Assembly: GCF_024323335.1 (NCBI RefSeq)
Contig: NC_066583.1
Span: 277,099,416 to 277,163,415 of the forward strand
Length of the DNA stretch: 64,000 nt
Reading direction: 5' to 3'
From: Lathyrus oleraceus
Taxonomy: Eukaryota > Streptophyta > Magnoliopsida > Fabales > Fabaceae
Shown here: positions 34,004 to 45,495 of the stretch, piece after piece
How the letters are laid out: each line of letters starts with the position of its first letter
How positions within the stretch are numbered: position 1 is the first letter of the stretch
The notes under the pieces: generated by a model
Seen by the model: only the letters and a program-made list of their open reading frames with translations
Databases searched by the model: none
What the model was told of the DNA's origin: nothing
Made by a program: the position numbers and the translations under genes

Positions 34004-34161
34004 CCTTTGTATAATGTACCTCCCGAACCCAAAAATCTAAATTAAGGTCTTTCCTGTTCTTTTCCACCTTTCCTTATTGGATAAAAGAAAAGTCGGTGGC
34101 GACTCTTGCTAACCGCGACATTGCGATAAAAAACACAAAAAGTCCAGTTCACCGTATGACA
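34004..34161 (+). repeat. Element B 3' LTR, right part
   Basis: Resumes CCTTTGTATAATGTACC after element C and ends ACCGTATGACA. It is identical to 14038-14195 except for one C/T difference. Confidence 0.92.
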
Positions 34162-34630
34162 CTAACTCTGATATGGACAGGGACATTAATTCCATAAAGT
34201 CCACTTCGGGCTACATGATTAAATTTGTAGGGGGAGCTGTGACTTGGCAGTCCAGATCGCAAAAATGCGTAACATTGTCTACTATAAGGACTATGTTCAT
34301 TGTCATTACTAAAGCATGAAAACAGTTATTATGTTTAGATTTTTTTGCAGAAGTTTGGATTTATACAAGACAAATATGTGTTATTTGTTGATAGTCAAAG
34401 TGTTATTCATCTTAGTAAGAATTCGACTTTTTATAACAGGTCCAAACACATTGATGTGAGATATGATTGAATATGTGATGTTTTAGATGCTAAATTGTTG
34501 GAGTTAGTCACAATTCATATGGATGATAATGATTATGATATGATGACCTGTTACAAAGAGGAAAATTTGAAACTTGTTGTGATATCGTGCGGTTTGATGA
34601 TTTCCTCCAAATAGTTGTGAAGGAGAGATT
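34162..34630 (+). pseudogene. Ty1/copia RNase H remnant, host of element B
   Basis: Translation on the plus strand gives INSIKSTSGYMIKFVGGAVT, then TWQSRSQKCVTLST, a stop, and after frameshifts VDSQSVIHLSKNSTF and RSKHIDVRY. These are the C-terminal copia RNase H motifs. The left part of the element is beyond the nested insertions. A purine-rich GTGAAGGAGAGA (34618-34629) before TGTTAG may be its polypurine tract. Confidence 0.8.
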
Positions 34631-35265
<635 letters not shown>

Positions 35266-35938
35266 CAAAGTAAGATACTCATACACGCACTCATACCCGC
35301 TTATTTTAGTGTGTAATTATACGTGCTCATGCCCGTGTCAATTTTGCAAATTTTTAGTTGACATTTTTTGCTAGTATCAACTGGATTTGAACCAAATTAT
35401 CATTCCTAACAAAACTTGAATCATTGTATATGACTAAATCTTTGCCTCACAATATGTCTTTGAAACAACAACTTTATTTATTCATTATACTAGAGAATAA
35501 ATCCAAAGTTGAGCCGTTGTCATAATTTCACAAGATAATAGATGATATGGAGAATATTGAGGTGAAAATAAATCCATTGATCGCATTAAAACATTTGATT
35601 ATGTAGACAATTAAAATATCTTGTAAACACAATTCAGAGTTACGTTAATATGCGGGGTTTGAATTGAACCCAAAATATCTTTCTTAAGTATAGAAGAATC
35701 AATTAAAATACAAATTAGGAGGTTAGCCAATTACAGAAGGATAACATATCATCAGAATGGCAAATTTATTAATCAAAGAATGGTCTATGACACCTAAAAT
35801 GCACCAAAATATTTGCCTTTTTTTTGCATAATGGAAAGAAAACCTCCCCTTTGACATGTTTACACTATATCTGACTTTAACCAAGAGTTTATTTAATAAA
35901 TTCAAAAGTTACAGTTTGATATACTCGGCAATAGAATA
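35266..35938. other. Intergenic, AT-rich; downstream flank of TL17
   Basis: I see no ORF, RNA gene or repeat I can name. The part nearest 35938 should hold the 3' UTR and polyadenylation signals of the minus-strand gene. Confidence 0.5.
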
Positions 35939-37860
35939 CTAATTGCACAGCAATGTATCACGCGTAGCATTTCCAGTTGTTGAATTCACTCTGTCACCAA
36001 AAACAATTTCATTACAGGTGAAACATTATACATATTTAGAGATCAAAATGTGTCATTTAGACATATAATCTTACCCATCAGCAATTTTGCAGAGGTATTC
36101 GCGTTGATCTTCTCTTAGTGGCACATCAGTGAAATCTGGCTCGGAGCAAGATAATAGACAAAGCATTGTTAACATGTGTAGAAGTTTTGTAACATCAAAA
36201 CTTCTTGAGAAAATATCTAAACCTTCATTCAGACATATAATTAAGTGAGATACTACTACATACCGGCGCCTGTAATGTCTGATCCCTTAAAAGATGTATT
36301 TCCTGTTACAAGTGCACCTTCCAGGTTAGCATTGCTCAAATTTACCTGCAGTGCCGACAGTAACAAATTGAGAAATGGTAGAAGAAAAACTTCGTTAGTT
36401 ACAGTGAATTGCGACAGATCTCAGCTTCAACTAAAATAACACTTGAAGCCGAAAACACCAAGTATAAGTTATACCAATAGAATAGTCTATTTTGACGTTT
36501 TATATTGAGTTTCTTACCGTCTATGTGAAACATTTATTACTTCTCTTCTTCAAATAGTATATAACAAAGGGACATATAACAGTTGATCAGGTTTTCGAAT
36601 AAGGGCATTGCGTGTTTATATCAAGTATCTCTTGTATATTCTTATCAAACCTCTCTACTTTCGGTCACTGCCATGGATATTTTTTGAAGCAAGCATGATA
36701 TCAACATAGCAAAGAAAAGCTCTTATTTTAACAAACCAAAGCATATCGGAACAAGGACAATATCTATCAGTTGGTAATAAGAAACTATCTGAAAGCAAAT
36801 CCCCATTAGTTAGATCCTAGCATAATGAACACGTGTATCGCCTTGTCAATACATGAAAAAAAGAGTTACCTTTGTAACATTTGCCAGGGAAAAATCAGCA
36901 CTTCTAAGATCAGCATCCGAAAAATCAGCACCTGATAACAGGTGGGGAGAGATCGAACGTAAATGGTAAATAACTAACTAGCCACAATATTATCATAGTT
37001 TTAAATCGTGGTCTGCAAAAAAACCGTTTTGAGGTCTCTGCAATGGCATTGCAACCGAAAACGCAAACACATCAACAGCATTTTACTACATTCATTATTA
37101 TATATACTATTTTAGTGTTTGGCCAAACCTGTTAAATCAGCATCAAAGAAGCTAGCACCTAACAATTTCGCACCTTTAAAATTGGCTTGTCGCAGTATGG
37201 ACTGTAATGCCAACATAACATGTAATAAGAACAATATAACATGCTACATTCTGATCTAAACTACCCAATTTGACTAACCCTATCATCAAAATTTCTTTTT
37301 TTTTTCCTTCTTAAAGAACAAAAATAATTTACACCGTTTTGAAGTCTTGCTTGATGAGTGTCTTGCCGCTGAAATCTTTCCCAGAGAGATCTTGTCCCCT
37401 AGTAACCCCTTGCCCATATGGTCCTCCACCCTGCATTTACCAACATACCCATTATTAGTTAACCAAAAAAGAATAAAACTTGAACAAAAGGGTTTATAGA
37501 AACAAACTGAACCATAGTATATTATATACCTTGAATGCTAGGGCGGGATGAACAAAGACGAGAGAAGCAGATAGAAGAGCGACGAGGGTAGCACTAGACA
37601 CGGATTCTATCAATGATAATGTGAGTTTTGGAGAAGGTTGTAGAGTTTGCTTCGGATTGGTTCTCTGTAAAGATAAAGATAAAGTGGGAATTGTTAAAGT
37701 TGAATAAGAAAAAAGGATTCATGATAAAATTGGAGTGTATATATATATATAGTATAGGAACCAGAAATGGAGGAAGAGGAGTTGCGGAGGTGGTTGAAAA
37801 GGAAAGACGGTGATGAGGTTTGGAAGTGGAAGACAAGGAGGCGTTGAGAAAAAGTGCCAT
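35939..37860 (-). CDS. TL17: Thylakoid lumenal 17.4-kDa pentapeptide-repeat protein, precursor (219 aa)
   Basis: Eight exons on the minus strand: 37860-37762, 37664-37530, 37430-37335, 37201-37129, 36931-36870, 36345-36264, 36135-36075 and 35990-35939. All introns are GT-AG and all junctions keep one frame (660 nt with stop). The first 33 codons are Ser/Thr-rich chloroplast transit sequence. Exon 2 encodes the hydrophobic thylakoid-transfer segment SATLVALLSASLVFVHPALA, ending in an ALA cleavage site. The mature part begins FKGGGPYGQGVTRGQDLSGK and then carries pentapeptide repeats of the A(D/N)Lxx type (QANFKGAKLLGASFFDADLT; SDADLRSADFSLANV; SNANLEGALVTGNTSFKGSD), folding into a right-handed beta helix, and ends TTGNATRDTLLCN. 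It matches the plant TL17 family of the lumen; the precise function of the family is not settled. The gene looks intact. Confidence 0.92.
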
Positions 37861-39730
37861 TTTTGTACAGTTACGGTTATAGAAAAGATGCAGCTCGACA
37901 ATGGCACATATCAATCTATCACGCGGATGTGGAATTCTTCTGGATAATGTTTCATTTTATTTTGTCGATTTTATTAATTATGTTATTTATTTATTCATTA
38001 AATTAAAAAATTTGTCAAAGTTGAAAAAATTAATTAATTTTTTATTTAAAAATTAATTAACTAATTAATTGGATATGCAAATTGAGTGAATACAAATTGA
38101 TTATAAACAAAATCATATAGTTACTATTAATATAGTAAAATTTGATCGTCACGAGAGAGATATGATTCTTTCTCTCAATAAGAAATTGATTTATGAAGAT
38201 AGAAATCAACACCCTTAATATCTAGGGAACCAATTGTCATAAATGATTGGTAATTGTACTTACTAAAAAGTATAATATGTAACAACCCCTAGTGATTAAG
38301 GATTGTTAGAGGTTTTAATGTATGTTTAGGGGTTTAGTGTTAACTCACATAAGGGGTGAGAAACTTCGTATGTGTAATTTTCTATATCATAATGTGATTG
38401 CCCCTTTCAACTCCTTCGTTGGGGGTATTTATAGCAGTCATGAGTCTGGATCCTAGGTTATTTGCGAATAGTAGCTGCTATTTAGAAGATGCAGAATTGA
38501 ACGATTAACCCACAACTATTTTCGAGAATGTGGTTAAATGACTTCTTCCTTATCGTTACATAATGGACATAATAATTTAGGAACATTCTTGGGACCTTTC
38601 TCAGTCAAGAGAAAATGCATGGAGTCATGTTTGCTATGATTCAAGATATCTTGTATTTTCAGAGAGGAATCTGATTTTTCAGATAGATTAGTCAATGTAA
38701 GTTTTTTTGTTGATTGTGATATTTGGTGAGATTCACTTTTTATTTGTGTTTTTGAAAGTTTTCGAAAGATAGGTTGGACATGTCCAACTATCGTTTTTAC
38801 TAGTTTTTTATGGGTTTGATTTTACACCCCTCATCCTTTTTGTTTTTCTTTTTTTATTCGATAAATTACCTTTATTAAAAAAATCTATTTATAATTTTAA
38901 AAAACACTCCAATAAGTAATTTATTATAATATTATTAAATTTGAACCGTGAAGAACTCATTTACTTACTTGTCACATCATTTAAAATTTGAGTTTGGCAT
39001 GACACTCTTTAAAATATAATAATCCAAAATTTTAATTATTCATTAGATCAAAATGTGTAACATTTTAATTGTGTAGATAAAGAGTGACGGGTAAAGTCAT
39101 TTACTTTATAGCTACGACTTTGGATTGCTCCGGCCGCATTTGAATTTTTGTGTAAAAAATCATTTTACTTTTAAGAGTAAACTACAATTAAATTAGATTT
39201 ACTGTGAAAGTTTTATCTAGTGCCTTAAAGAGTGGAAATCCTCCAACTTTATAGCAACTAACTATTCTCCAAGGATTTGCATGGCTGGAAATTTGTTCCT
39301 AGGGTTTGTGGCTGAAAAACATGAAATTTGGCAAGAAGAAAAAGATCTTTTGGAGCACAACTCTAAAAAAGTCAAAGGTCGTGATCAAAATTTTCAACAA
39401 GACTTGAGCATTCATTTGGTGTATGAGGACGTGATCGCAATGGAGAAGGCTGATCAAGAAATTCTTGGATCCAAAAAGTCCTATAAGGATTCAATGATGG
39501 GGAATTCTAATGGAGACAGGGAAAATAATGGTATTATGGCTGTTATTTTGATTGGTGAAGAAATAGATAAACTCTCAAGGGATCGTGAGGAAATAGACGT
39601 GGGTGGGGAATGGTATTAGTAATGTTATAGATCTATGTAACAACTATTTTCTTGTGACTTTTTTCGATAAAGATAATCAATATTATATTTTAGTGGATGA
39701 CCATTGGTTAATATATGATTGTTATCTCAC
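37861..39730. other. Intergenic region upstream of TL17
   Basis: AT-rich, with the TL17 promoter presumably near 37870-38100. One 112-codon open frame (39281-39619, plus strand; Lys/Glu-rich, starts MAGNLFLGFVAEKHEIW) has no recognisable domain and is probably a transposon remnant. Nothing else is supported. Confidence 0.45.
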
Positions 39731-41302
39731 TGTTAGAGAATGAAAACCCAATTTTCACCTGAATAATGATCAAATTGAGAAGGTGGTGGTTTGAGTGAGA
39801 TTTTCAAGGTTACCAAGTGAATATTATGTTGTAAAAATTCTTACATTCATTATTAATAGAATGAAGGTGACAAGAAATACAAGAAAAAGGGGTTTTGAAT
39901 TGAGTTTCTAAAAACAAAAGCTTTTTCAAAAGTAAGTACCAATCAACAACAATAGTTCCACCATAATTAATTAAATTCATAATAATTAACTAATTAACGA
40001 CATCCGCACGGCGAAACAGTAGCCACATATCACGCAAACAACATAAACACCTCAAAAATCTGAACCGACAACTCATACCACACAACAGGGACGGGAACGC
40101 CCCTTTTGACAGCATGATGGGTGACCCATCACCTGCTTAAAAATCCCATACCGTCATTATAGTAACTACCGGCTTAAGATTCAAACCTGGAGGCCATGAC
40201 GGTCTCTCCTTCATAGCACTGACGCTCGTCAGCGTCTTAAGGTGCATGACGGACAATCGTCACCTAGGTGATGCCCGTCATCCTGCACCATAAGCAAAAA
40301 ATGCGATTTTCCATGCAAATTCAGTGGAAGCTCCAATTTTTGGCTTCACAATTTCCCCAAACATGCCCAAATTAGTATCTCACATATGAGAACATCATAA
40401 TGACATGGTAAACCACATAATTACACAATTGATTAATTAAATTCATGAATTTCATGGTTATGTTCAAAGCTTTAAAATTTCAACAATGACATAATACATA
40501 TACTCCACCCATTCTCTTTTATAAGCAAATTTTAATTTTTAGGTTCACTCAATAAATGATGTATTTAGACTATATATAAACCTTCTACATCAATTATTCA
40601 ATGAACCTAAAAGTCAAAAGTTGCTTATAAAAGAGAATGAAAGAAGTGCATACAAACAAAATCATACATGCATGAATTCAGCCAGAGAATCAAACAAACG
40701 CACATCCAATCATCAATTTCCAGAATCATATATAATAACAACAATTCATTAGTAATTCACACAATTCCTAAAGAGAGCAAGTGTCTCTCTTCTCTACCCT
40801 TTCATGCAATACACTCATATAAAAGCCCTTTCTCCCCCTTACCTCAAATTCTTAGTTAAAACTTGAATTGGTGATGGTTTGTTCTTTCCTCTTCAAGCCC
40901 TAACCTCATTTTCTCCTAAAATTTCTATTTCACGTACTGACAACTCCTAGGTCTCTAACATCTTTTTATCTCAAAAACCTAATTTAATCTTTAGGTAATT
41001 ATACTAATGCCCACTTCTTTTTAAAATGTTCACCACTTCCTTTATTTTCTCTTAGCTCCTGGTTTTCACCCAAAACATATTTCTTATATATTTTAATTAA
41101 TTAATTAAAAAAATATGAATTCTAATTATTTAATTATTTTAATCGTCTCAATCCTTCTACCACCCACCAATATTCTCACTACACCCCACCACATACACAT
41201 ACAACTAAACATATTTAATTAAAAGTATACCACATACTAATTAATTAAATAAAAACGCGAATAACACGATTAAATAAATTAATCAAATTTCGGAGTGTTA
41301 CA
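39731..41302 (-). repeat. Candidate gypsy solo LTR or LTR fragment, about 1.57 kb
   Basis: On the minus strand it begins TGTAACACTCCGAAATTTG, a form common for gypsy LTRs, and a TG...CA pair closes it at 39731 (CATTCTCTAACA). It contains repeated GTGACGG/CCGTCAT-type words at 40100-40290. Flanking 5-mers do not match (CTCAC and CCAAC), so the left border is uncertain. A MITE lies inside. Confidence 0.4.
40501..40648. mobile_element. Stowaway-like foldback MITE, 148 bp
   Basis: Ends TACTCCACCCATTCTC... and, inverted, CACTTCTTTCATTCTC.... The perfect 19-bp TIR core CATTCTCTTTTATAAGCAA is at 40510-40528 and inverted at 40621-40639. The interior is also palindromic (TTTTAGGTTCA against TGAACCTAAAA), so nearly the whole element folds back. 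The CTCC-type terminus and TA suggest Tc1/mariner-derived Stowaway. Confidence 0.75.
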
Positions 41303-41339
41303 CCAACGTCCTAACAAAAATGTAGGCATCCATGGACGA

Positions 41340-42075
41340 ACTGCGCCGCCAAAACAAAATTCAGAAGGACAATGTCCACAACATCCAACAACGTCAATAC
41401 GAGGTTAGCCCCCACAAAAGAGATGGAACTAGATCTTCAACCACTTTCAGACAAAATATGAGAAACGCTTGTTCCCGAAGGGTTCAATCCTCTCTCCTTG
41501 ACGAAGTTTGATGAGCCTACTGATCCCTATGAGCATGTCGCCTCCATCAACACACAAATCGAGTTGGCTCGAGATGTTAAGCAAATAAGGTGGACTCCTC
41601 CTCCTTCGAGTTAGATGAGATTGAACATAAATGAAGTTGGTAAGAATAAGTGAATGTGGTGGTCTTTAAATAAGTTGTACAGGTGAGTGACTTGGAGGCT
41701 TCACAAGATAATTGGGTTATTGTAGTGCATGTATTGCTGAATTTTGGGTATGCTAAAAGAATTAAGATTATCAAAAGAGTTCAGGTTTTGAGCTATTCAA
41801 CTTCATATAGATTTCAAAGTGTTTGTTTAAAACATTTTAGATTCTAGACAAGGTAGAATAATTGGAATGTGATTGGTACATCATATTCAGCAGTTACTCA
41901 AACTAGATTGAAAGATGGGAGTTTGTCATATTTACCGTGAGTCGAATACTTGTGTATACACACTTACTAACATGATGTGTGATCTAGATTCTAATTTGAT
42001 ACTTTATGAGCGAGTTCCCGTTAAAATTTTTCTTCTTTTATTAGCTAATTGTATTAGAGTCTCTATTTCTTGATC
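41340..42075 (+). pseudogene. Mosaic of retroelement debris (gypsy gag scrap, RNase H-like scrap)
   Basis: Around 41505-41570 the plus strand reads SLTKFDEPTDPYEHVASINT, a gypsy Gag core phrase. From about 41900 to 42060 it reads MGVCHIYRESNTCVYTLTNM, then LLLANCIRVSIS, which resembles the RNase H-like segment of plant LINE-type reverse transcriptases. Stops and frameshifts throughout. Confidence 0.5.
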
Positions 42076-43086
42076 AATTACGCAACTATATAATATTTTG
42101 TGTTTGAAATTAGGTTTTCTAACATTCTATTTCTAATATTTCATAGATCATCTATTTATATTCCTCTAATAAAAAGTAATGTATTCCTATTCACCCACTT
42201 ATTTATTTCTCCATTCCATATGTAATAGTTTGTTTGGTTGTAGATTTTTTAGGGGATGAGAGAAAATATTTTAAATTAAATATGTATGGCTCAATTTTTT
42301 ATAAAGGGGAAGAGAGAGAAGGGGAGGTACTCTGAATCATTCCGAGAGCAATTTTTCGTTCCCTAAATTGAATGATTTTGGAAGGGAGGGGAGAGAGAGG
42401 AGTTCTAATCAAATATGTTTTTGTTATGTTGACAAAATTACCATTATTTTTTATTATAATCCTAAATTTTATACTTTGTAAATATTATATATTAATTTGT
42501 CACCTTTGTAGAATTTCTCCATATTTTTTAAACACAACTCCATTATTTTTATTCCTCTTATTCAACTTTCTTTCTTTTTTTATGTGTCTTATTTTATTCT
42601 TTTTTATTTATTATTTTATTTATAATAATTTAATTTTTTATAAGTTGTTGTGTTGTATTACATATCGATATATAATTGTAGTATATGAATTATATATTAT
42701 CTAAAATTTAATTTCATAAATTATTTGTAGGATTACATGAATCATCAAGATGAAAAATTATTCATTTCGAGATTGATCATATAATGATTCTACGATATTT
42801 ATCAATATTATATATATATATTTTAAATATATTTCAGAGTATTTAAAATATTAAATATTTTGTGTTTGATTATCTATTATGAATTGACATTTTTTTTATG
42901 AATATTATTTTATTTTTATTTTTATTTTATTTAGAAGGAGTGTTATAATATTTTAAGCGGAAAAAAAATAAAAGTTTTAAAATTTCTCTCCTTATCCTCC
43001 ATCTCTTTTAAATCAAACATATCTTTAATTAAAATACATCTTCTCACCTCCTCTCATGTCTTCTCCTCTTTATTAAGAGACTCTAA
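42076..43086. other. AT-rich intergenic DNA with possible decayed MITE ends
   Basis: Long T/A runs. A GTTTGGTT...GAGAGAAAATATTTTAAA segment near 42230 and its approximate inverse near 43000 could be ends of an old DNA element; the match is loose. No gene seen. Confidence 0.3.
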
Positions 43087-43340
43087 GGCTATGTTTGAAT
43101 ACGCTAAAACGAACGGAGTGGAATGAAACAGAATATAGTCTAATAGAGCTGAGCGGAATAGAATAAACATGTGATTTGATTGTTTAAATATTTCATAATG
43201 GAATAAAACAATTTTCTTATTTCACCCAAATCAAAGGACATAAAAAGTGATGGAATGAGATGAAATGCATTTCATCATGTAAGTTTATACCATTTTATTC
43301 TGCTCCACTCCATCATTTTCCATCAATCCAAAAATAACAT
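43087..43340. mobile_element. Probable hAT-type MITE, about 250 bp
   Basis: Left GGCTATGTTTGAATACGC and right ATCCAAAAATAACAT are imperfect inverted ends. The adjoining ACGGAGTGGAATGAAACAGA is matched, inverted, by TATTCTGCTCCACTCCATC. It sits about 230 bp upstream of the first SDR gene. Confidence 0.45.
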
Positions 43341-43571
43341 AAAGATTCACTCGTATTCAAGTCGTATATCCGGTCTATATCAAAACAACTATTTAATATA
43401 AAAATCTTAGATAATTAATATTTCAAGCCATGGGGCACAAGTATAGTGTATTGATTTATTTAAAAAGAAAAATAGTTGGATTTGTTTGTTTGGATGTGCA
43501 AAGTAGTGTTGACCAACAAATATAGGCATAAGAAGAACACATGAGGCAGGGATTTGAATTTTGAATGCAAA

Positions 43572-45103
43572 ATGACAGCAGTAGAAGCACAAAACAAAGG
43601 AGGACAGAGATGGTCTCTCACCGGAATGACAGCTCTTGTAACCGGCGGCACTCGTGGGATCGGGTTTTCATCTTTCTCTTTCCCTCTAGATCTTCATTTT
43701 ATTATTATTTATTACATCCTCAACTCTGCATCATGCTTTGTTTATTTAGATCTATGTTTTTTTTTTTGCTTCCAAAGGATTTTCATCTATGTTGTTGTAC
43801 TTGTGCATATGGGATTGGTAACTATACCTGCGAATTTTAAATAAAATAAAAGTACAATTAAGCTAATATATACAATTTAAAATATATGTTTAATTATACC
43901 ATTGCTATCCTAAAGTGATTTTTACATAAAACTAGGAAAATGTTATTTATGTAGTTTAAAATAGGAAAAATATATATGTACAATATTATAGGAAAAGTAT
44001 CAATATTTTTCAATAAAAAAAGAAAGAAAAGTATCATTTGAAACTTAATTATATATTTTTTGGTCCATCCCTTAATTTGAAACTTTGTTTAGGCATGCCA
44101 TAGTGAATGATCTAGCTTCATTTGGTGCTACTGTCTACACTTGTTCAAGGACTGAACCAGAGCTCAATAACTGCTTACAACAATGGCAGAGTCAAGGCTT
44201 TTCAGTCACAGGTTCTGTCTGTGATGTAAGCTCTCGGCCACAGAGAGAGAATCTTGTTCAACAAGTTTCCTCCACCTTCAATGGCAAGCTCAACATCTTT
44301 GTAAGCACTCAAACTCGAATCGCTCAACATCTCTGATGTTTGCTCTCGTGTCATGAATCATACATATGTGCATATTTTTATGCTTTAGGTGAATAATGTC
44401 GGAACAAACTTTCGAAAGCCGACAGTCGAATACACTGCTGAAGAATATTCGGAGCTGATGACAGTTAATTTAGACTCCGCATTCCATCTATGCCAACTTG
44501 CATATCCTCTTCTAAAAGAATCTGGAAATGGAAGCATTGTGTTCATTTCATCTGTTGCAGGTGTAGTGAGCTTAGGCACTGGATCTGTTTATGCAGCAAG
44601 TAAAGGCGAGTGAGTTCTACACTCATCTTCAATTTTTCCTTTCATGTAACTGTGATTAACAAAAAAGTACTAAACATTGTTTTTCGTCCATTGAATTTTC
44701 AGCTGCGATTAATCAGTTTACAAAAAATCTGGCTTGTGAATGGGCAAAAGACAACATAAGGAGCAACTGCGTTGTGCCGTGGGCAACCAGAACTCCACTT
44801 GTTGAACATGTAATTTTCTTGCTCCCTATAAAGATAGCGTTTCTGACTTTCTGTATTGATTGTGTATAAAGATGGGTTTGATCAAACTTTTTTGGTTACA
44901 TTTTGTAGTTATTTAAAAACCAGAAGTTTGTGGATGATATTTTGTCTAGAACTCCTCTTAAGCGGATTGCAGAACCCGAAGAAGTGTCGTCTTTGGTGAC
45001 TTTCCTTTGTTTGCCTGCTGCATCTTACATCACTGGACAAGTTATCTGTGTTGATGGAGGGTTAACTGTGTTTGGATTTCAACCTAGCATGAGAATTACA
45101 TGA
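43572..45103 (+). CDS. Tropinone reductase-like SDR, copy 1 (272 aa)
   Basis: Five exons: 43572-43663, 44093-44300, 44389-44605, 44703-44809 and 44909-45103, all in one frame. A classical short-chain dehydrogenase: cofactor motif TGGTRGIG at residues 24-31, NNVG at 102-105, catalytic Asn in VNLDSAF (127), Ser155, and YAASK with Tyr168 and Lys172. The LACEWAKD and [16 protein letters not shown] segments and the C-terminal PSMRIT are typical of tropinone reductase-like plant proteins, which mostly reduce small ketones with NADPH. The substrate cannot be told from sequence, and legumes do not generally make tropane alkaloids. ATG 43572 is chosen because it starts MTAVEAQ just before the conserved [13 protein letters not shown]; an ATG at 43565 is out of frame. 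Intron 3 starts with GC instead of GT. Its paralogue lies at 54840-56805. Confidence 0.9.
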
Positions 45104-45495
45104 GATTGTGCAGTTTCTTATATGTTCATGCTCATTTATTTCAATCTACTAGTGGTTGGCTATGTTGTGACAAATGATCACCTTGATCTCTTTACATTTC
45201 TCTCTGTAATTGTGTTAACTGTTTCTATTCTTCACTGTTATGTAACCTAGGAAGTCTCTTTATTTAAGGAATTAATAGTGAAGTCATAATCAAGCATTGG
45301 TGTGGATTATATTTAAGCATTTAAAGACAACATTGAGCCTAAAATGTTATTTTCAGACATAGCCCTTCAAAAATAAACTTTAAGGCTGTATTACTTGAAC
45401 TTGATAATGGATAGATGGAGTAAGAATTATAGGGCTTATAATTAGACCGAGTCAGATTAGAATTTGAAAGATTTGAGGATGTCTTGAAAAAAATA

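Larger units (their letters stand above)
13799..34161 (+). mobile_element. Element B: Tat/Ogre-type LTR retrotransposon, split by insertions of elements A and C
   Basis: In order: the surviving 3' part of the 5' LTR (13799-14195), primer-binding site (14200-14217), leader, intact gag-protease ORF (15111-18146), deleted and broken pol (18313-19728), repeat-rich 3' region, polypurine tract (21841-21851) and a 3' LTR (21852-23656 plus 34004-34161) split by element C. The comparable LTR segments are both 397 nt once C and one target copy are removed, and they differ at a single position that I can see (T at 14184, C in the 3' copy). B inserted into a copia RNase H sequence (34162 onward). The left part of its 5' LTR should lie upstream of element A, outside the window. 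Gag may still be made, but RT is gone. Confidence 0.9.

Noticed and set aside
37594..37914. 106-codon minus-strand ORF across TL17 exon 1
   Set aside because: It reads through intron 1 and starts upstream of the true transit-peptide Met at 37860.
39281..39619. 112-codon ORF as a cellular gene
   Set aside because: No domain, no promoter signal and surrounded by repeat debris; kept only as a remark in the intergenic entry.
42372..42704. 110-codon Phe/Leu/Ile-rich ORF resembling a membrane protein
   Set aside because: Arises from T-rich intergenic DNA; no start context or related sequence pattern.
43554..43571. Upstream in-frame start extending SDR copy 1
   Set aside because: The position is TTG, not ATG. 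ATG 43572 fits the family N-terminus.
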